A DNA stretch of 7,453 bases from Methanosarcina sp. (lineage in GTDB: Archaea > Halobacteriota > Methanosarcinia > Methanosarcinales > Methanosarcinaceae). The notes under the pieces were generated by a model that was not told the origin of the DNA, ran no database searches, and was given only the letters and a program-made list of their open reading frames with translations. Every line of letters begins with the position of its first letter. The stretch's first letter is position 1. The translations under genes and the position numbers were made by a program. The stretch covers positions 1 through 7,453 of the forward strand of contig DUGS01000076.1 of NCBI GenBank assembly GCA_013331265.1. Direction: 5' to 3'. Shown here piece after piece: positions 6,896-7,453 of this stretch.

Positions 6896-6958
6896 GATAT
6901 ATTCTAAGAATTTCAACAAACCTGTAAAATCAAATACCAGCATGTAAAATTCCAGTGA

Positions 6959-7031
6959 AACTTGCCGGAACTGCAGGTTAATTGAAATTTTCTTCCTTTA
7001 TATTTTCTTTAATTATATTTTTCTTAAATTT
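6959..7031 (+). terminator. Probable + strand transcription terminator (hairpin and U-rich tract)
   Basis: AACTTGC (6959-6965) can pair with GCAGGTT (6973-6979) in a 7-bp stem with one G-U pair and a 7-base loop. Runs of T follow from 6987 (ATTTTCTTCC, ATTTTCTTT, ATATTTTTCTT). Archaeal RNA polymerase stops at U-rich tracts with or without a hairpin. The position beyond the last + strand gene suits termination of the 6716-6895 transcript and any read-through from the arl operon. Confidence 0.5.
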
Positions 7032-7046
7032 GTACCTTTATATTTT
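6995..7046. repeat. Pair of 12-bp direct repeats in the T-rich spacer
   Basis: CCTTTATATTTT occurs at 6995-7006 and again at 7035-7046, a 40-bp period. Both copies lie in the T-rich intergenic stretch downstream of the last + strand gene. They may be duplicated termination tracts. The rest of the 6896-7150 gap shows no convincing gene, RNA gene or mobile-element end. Confidence 0.6.
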
Positions 7047-7150
7047 TAATCTCTTGTGAGCATTCTTTTTTCAGTTTAAGTAATATGTGAGACTACACCA
7101 GCTTGTATTAGGCTCTTCAAAAAAGTAAAAAGTTGACTGGAAGAATATGT

Positions 7151-7178
7151 AAAAAAGAAGGTAAGCTTTGGCTTACCT
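7151..7178 (-). terminator. Intrinsic-type terminator of the - strand synthetase gene, overlapping its stop codon
   Basis: AGGTAAGC (7159-7166) and GCTTACCT (7171-7178) are perfect inverted arms of 8 bp around a 4-base loop. Read on the - strand, the stem is followed directly by TCTTTTTT (7158 down to 7151). The TAA stop of the synthetase (7175-7173) lies inside the first arm. This is a compact hairpin-plus-U-tract signal for the convergent gene. Confidence 0.75.
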
Positions 7179-7453
7179 GACAATTACGACTACTGCGCCT
7201 TTTACATCAAGCACGTCGACCTCACGGCCTCCGGAAATTACTTCTTTCCGGATTTCGACTGCTTCGGGTCCGAGTTCAATTTTTTCTCCGTTTACGGCGA
7301 TTGTTATTTTTCCTGAAGCTGCCTGAGCCTCGACTGAAGTGGGGTCTTCTGCCTTGAGGGCTTTCACAACGGCTCCCGCATCTTTTCTGAAGCGCGGTCC
7401 TAGAATGCCCATATTGGGTTTAACTTCAACAGGCACGTACTCAAATGCAGGAG
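7173..7453 (-). CDS. valS: C-terminal end of valyl-tRNA synthetase, 5' part outside the window
   Basis: The - strand frame is open from the right edge of the window (first full codon ending at 7451) to a TAA at 7175-7173, about 92 residues. The sequence reads PAFEYVPVEVKPNMGILGPRF and then has KDAGAVVKALKAEDP, an INVNGE-like strand (ITIAVNGEKIELGPEAVEI), and ends VDVLDVKGAVVVIVR. The VEVKPN...LGP.FR..A...V.AL pattern is the C-terminal appendix of archaeal class Ia synthetases. The version here agrees with my recollection of the methanosarcinal ValRS end. An isoleucyl enzyme has a similar VEPN...LGP tail and is the main alternative. The enzyme charges tRNA-Val in the cytoplasm; the catalytic HIGH and KMSKS motifs are outside the window. 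A GTG near 7436 is an internal valine codon, not a start. The gene converges on the arl operon and is an ordinary housekeeping neighbour. Confidence 0.75.
   Translation of the reverse strand, partial: PAFEYVPVEVKPNMGILGPRFRKDAGAVVKALKAEDPTSVEAQAASGKITIAVNGEKIELGPEAVEIRKEVISGGREVDVLDVKGAVVVIVR

Noticed and set aside
6910..6956. Repeated TGTAAAAT near 6923 and 6942
   Set aside because: Only 8 bp of AT-rich identity with no spacing pattern or further copies, so neither a CRISPR nor a meaningful repeat.
6995..7046. The duplicated CCTTTATATTTT read as TATA boxes
   Set aside because: No gene lies at a suitable distance on either strand, and the stretch reads more naturally as U-rich termination tracts.
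7431..7436. Small stand-alone - strand gene starting at a GTG near 7436
   Set aside because: The frame stays open to the window edge and the protein matches the C-terminal appendix of a class Ia synthetase, so this is an internal codon.

Overview
The window carries the 3' part of an archaellum (archaeal flagellum) operon on the + strand and the convergent 3' end of an aminoacyl-tRNA synthetase gene on the - strand. The arl/fla gene set, Shine-Dalgarno sites of GGTGA type, the Methanosarcina-like C-terminus of valyl-tRNA synthetase and the long AT-rich, T-tract-bearing intergenic DNA all point to a methanogenic euryarchaeon, most likely of the Methanosarcinaceae. All nine visible stop codons are TAA or TGA and none is TAG. 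This fits, but does not prove, a host that uses TAG for pyrrolysine.

Layout, left to right. Positions 2-499 hold the C-terminal part of an ArlC/D/E-family (FlaD/E) motor accessory protein, whose start lies outside the window. It is followed by arlG (522-995) and arlF (1000-1473), encoding two membrane-anchored extracytoplasmic stator proteins in the order G-F. Next come arlH (1475-2191, KaiC/RecA-like ATP-binding protein), arlI (2229-4073, secretion/rotation ATPase) and arlJ (4087-5709, polytopic platform protein). An unrecognised single-pass membrane protein (5706-6593) overlaps arlJ by ATGA and closes the tightly packed run. No archaellin (arlB) gene is in the window; if linked, it lies upstream.

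After a 122-bp AT-rich gap with a perfect (AAT)9 microsatellite and a possible TATA box there is an unlisted 59-residue two-helix membrane protein (6716-6895). The next 277 bp are non-coding and hold back-to-back termination signals. One is a hairpin plus U-rich tract for the + strand. The other is a strong hairpin plus U-tract for the - strand, whose stem contains the valS stop codon.

Working model: ArlF/G anchor the motor in the envelope. ArlJ is the membrane platform, driven by the ArlI hexamer with ArlH on top. ArlC/D/E forms the cytoplasmic switch collar linking the motor to chemotaxis. The 295-residue protein is predicted to place a long, low-complexity, charged tail in the cytoplasm beside this motor and is the most interesting uncharacterised item here.
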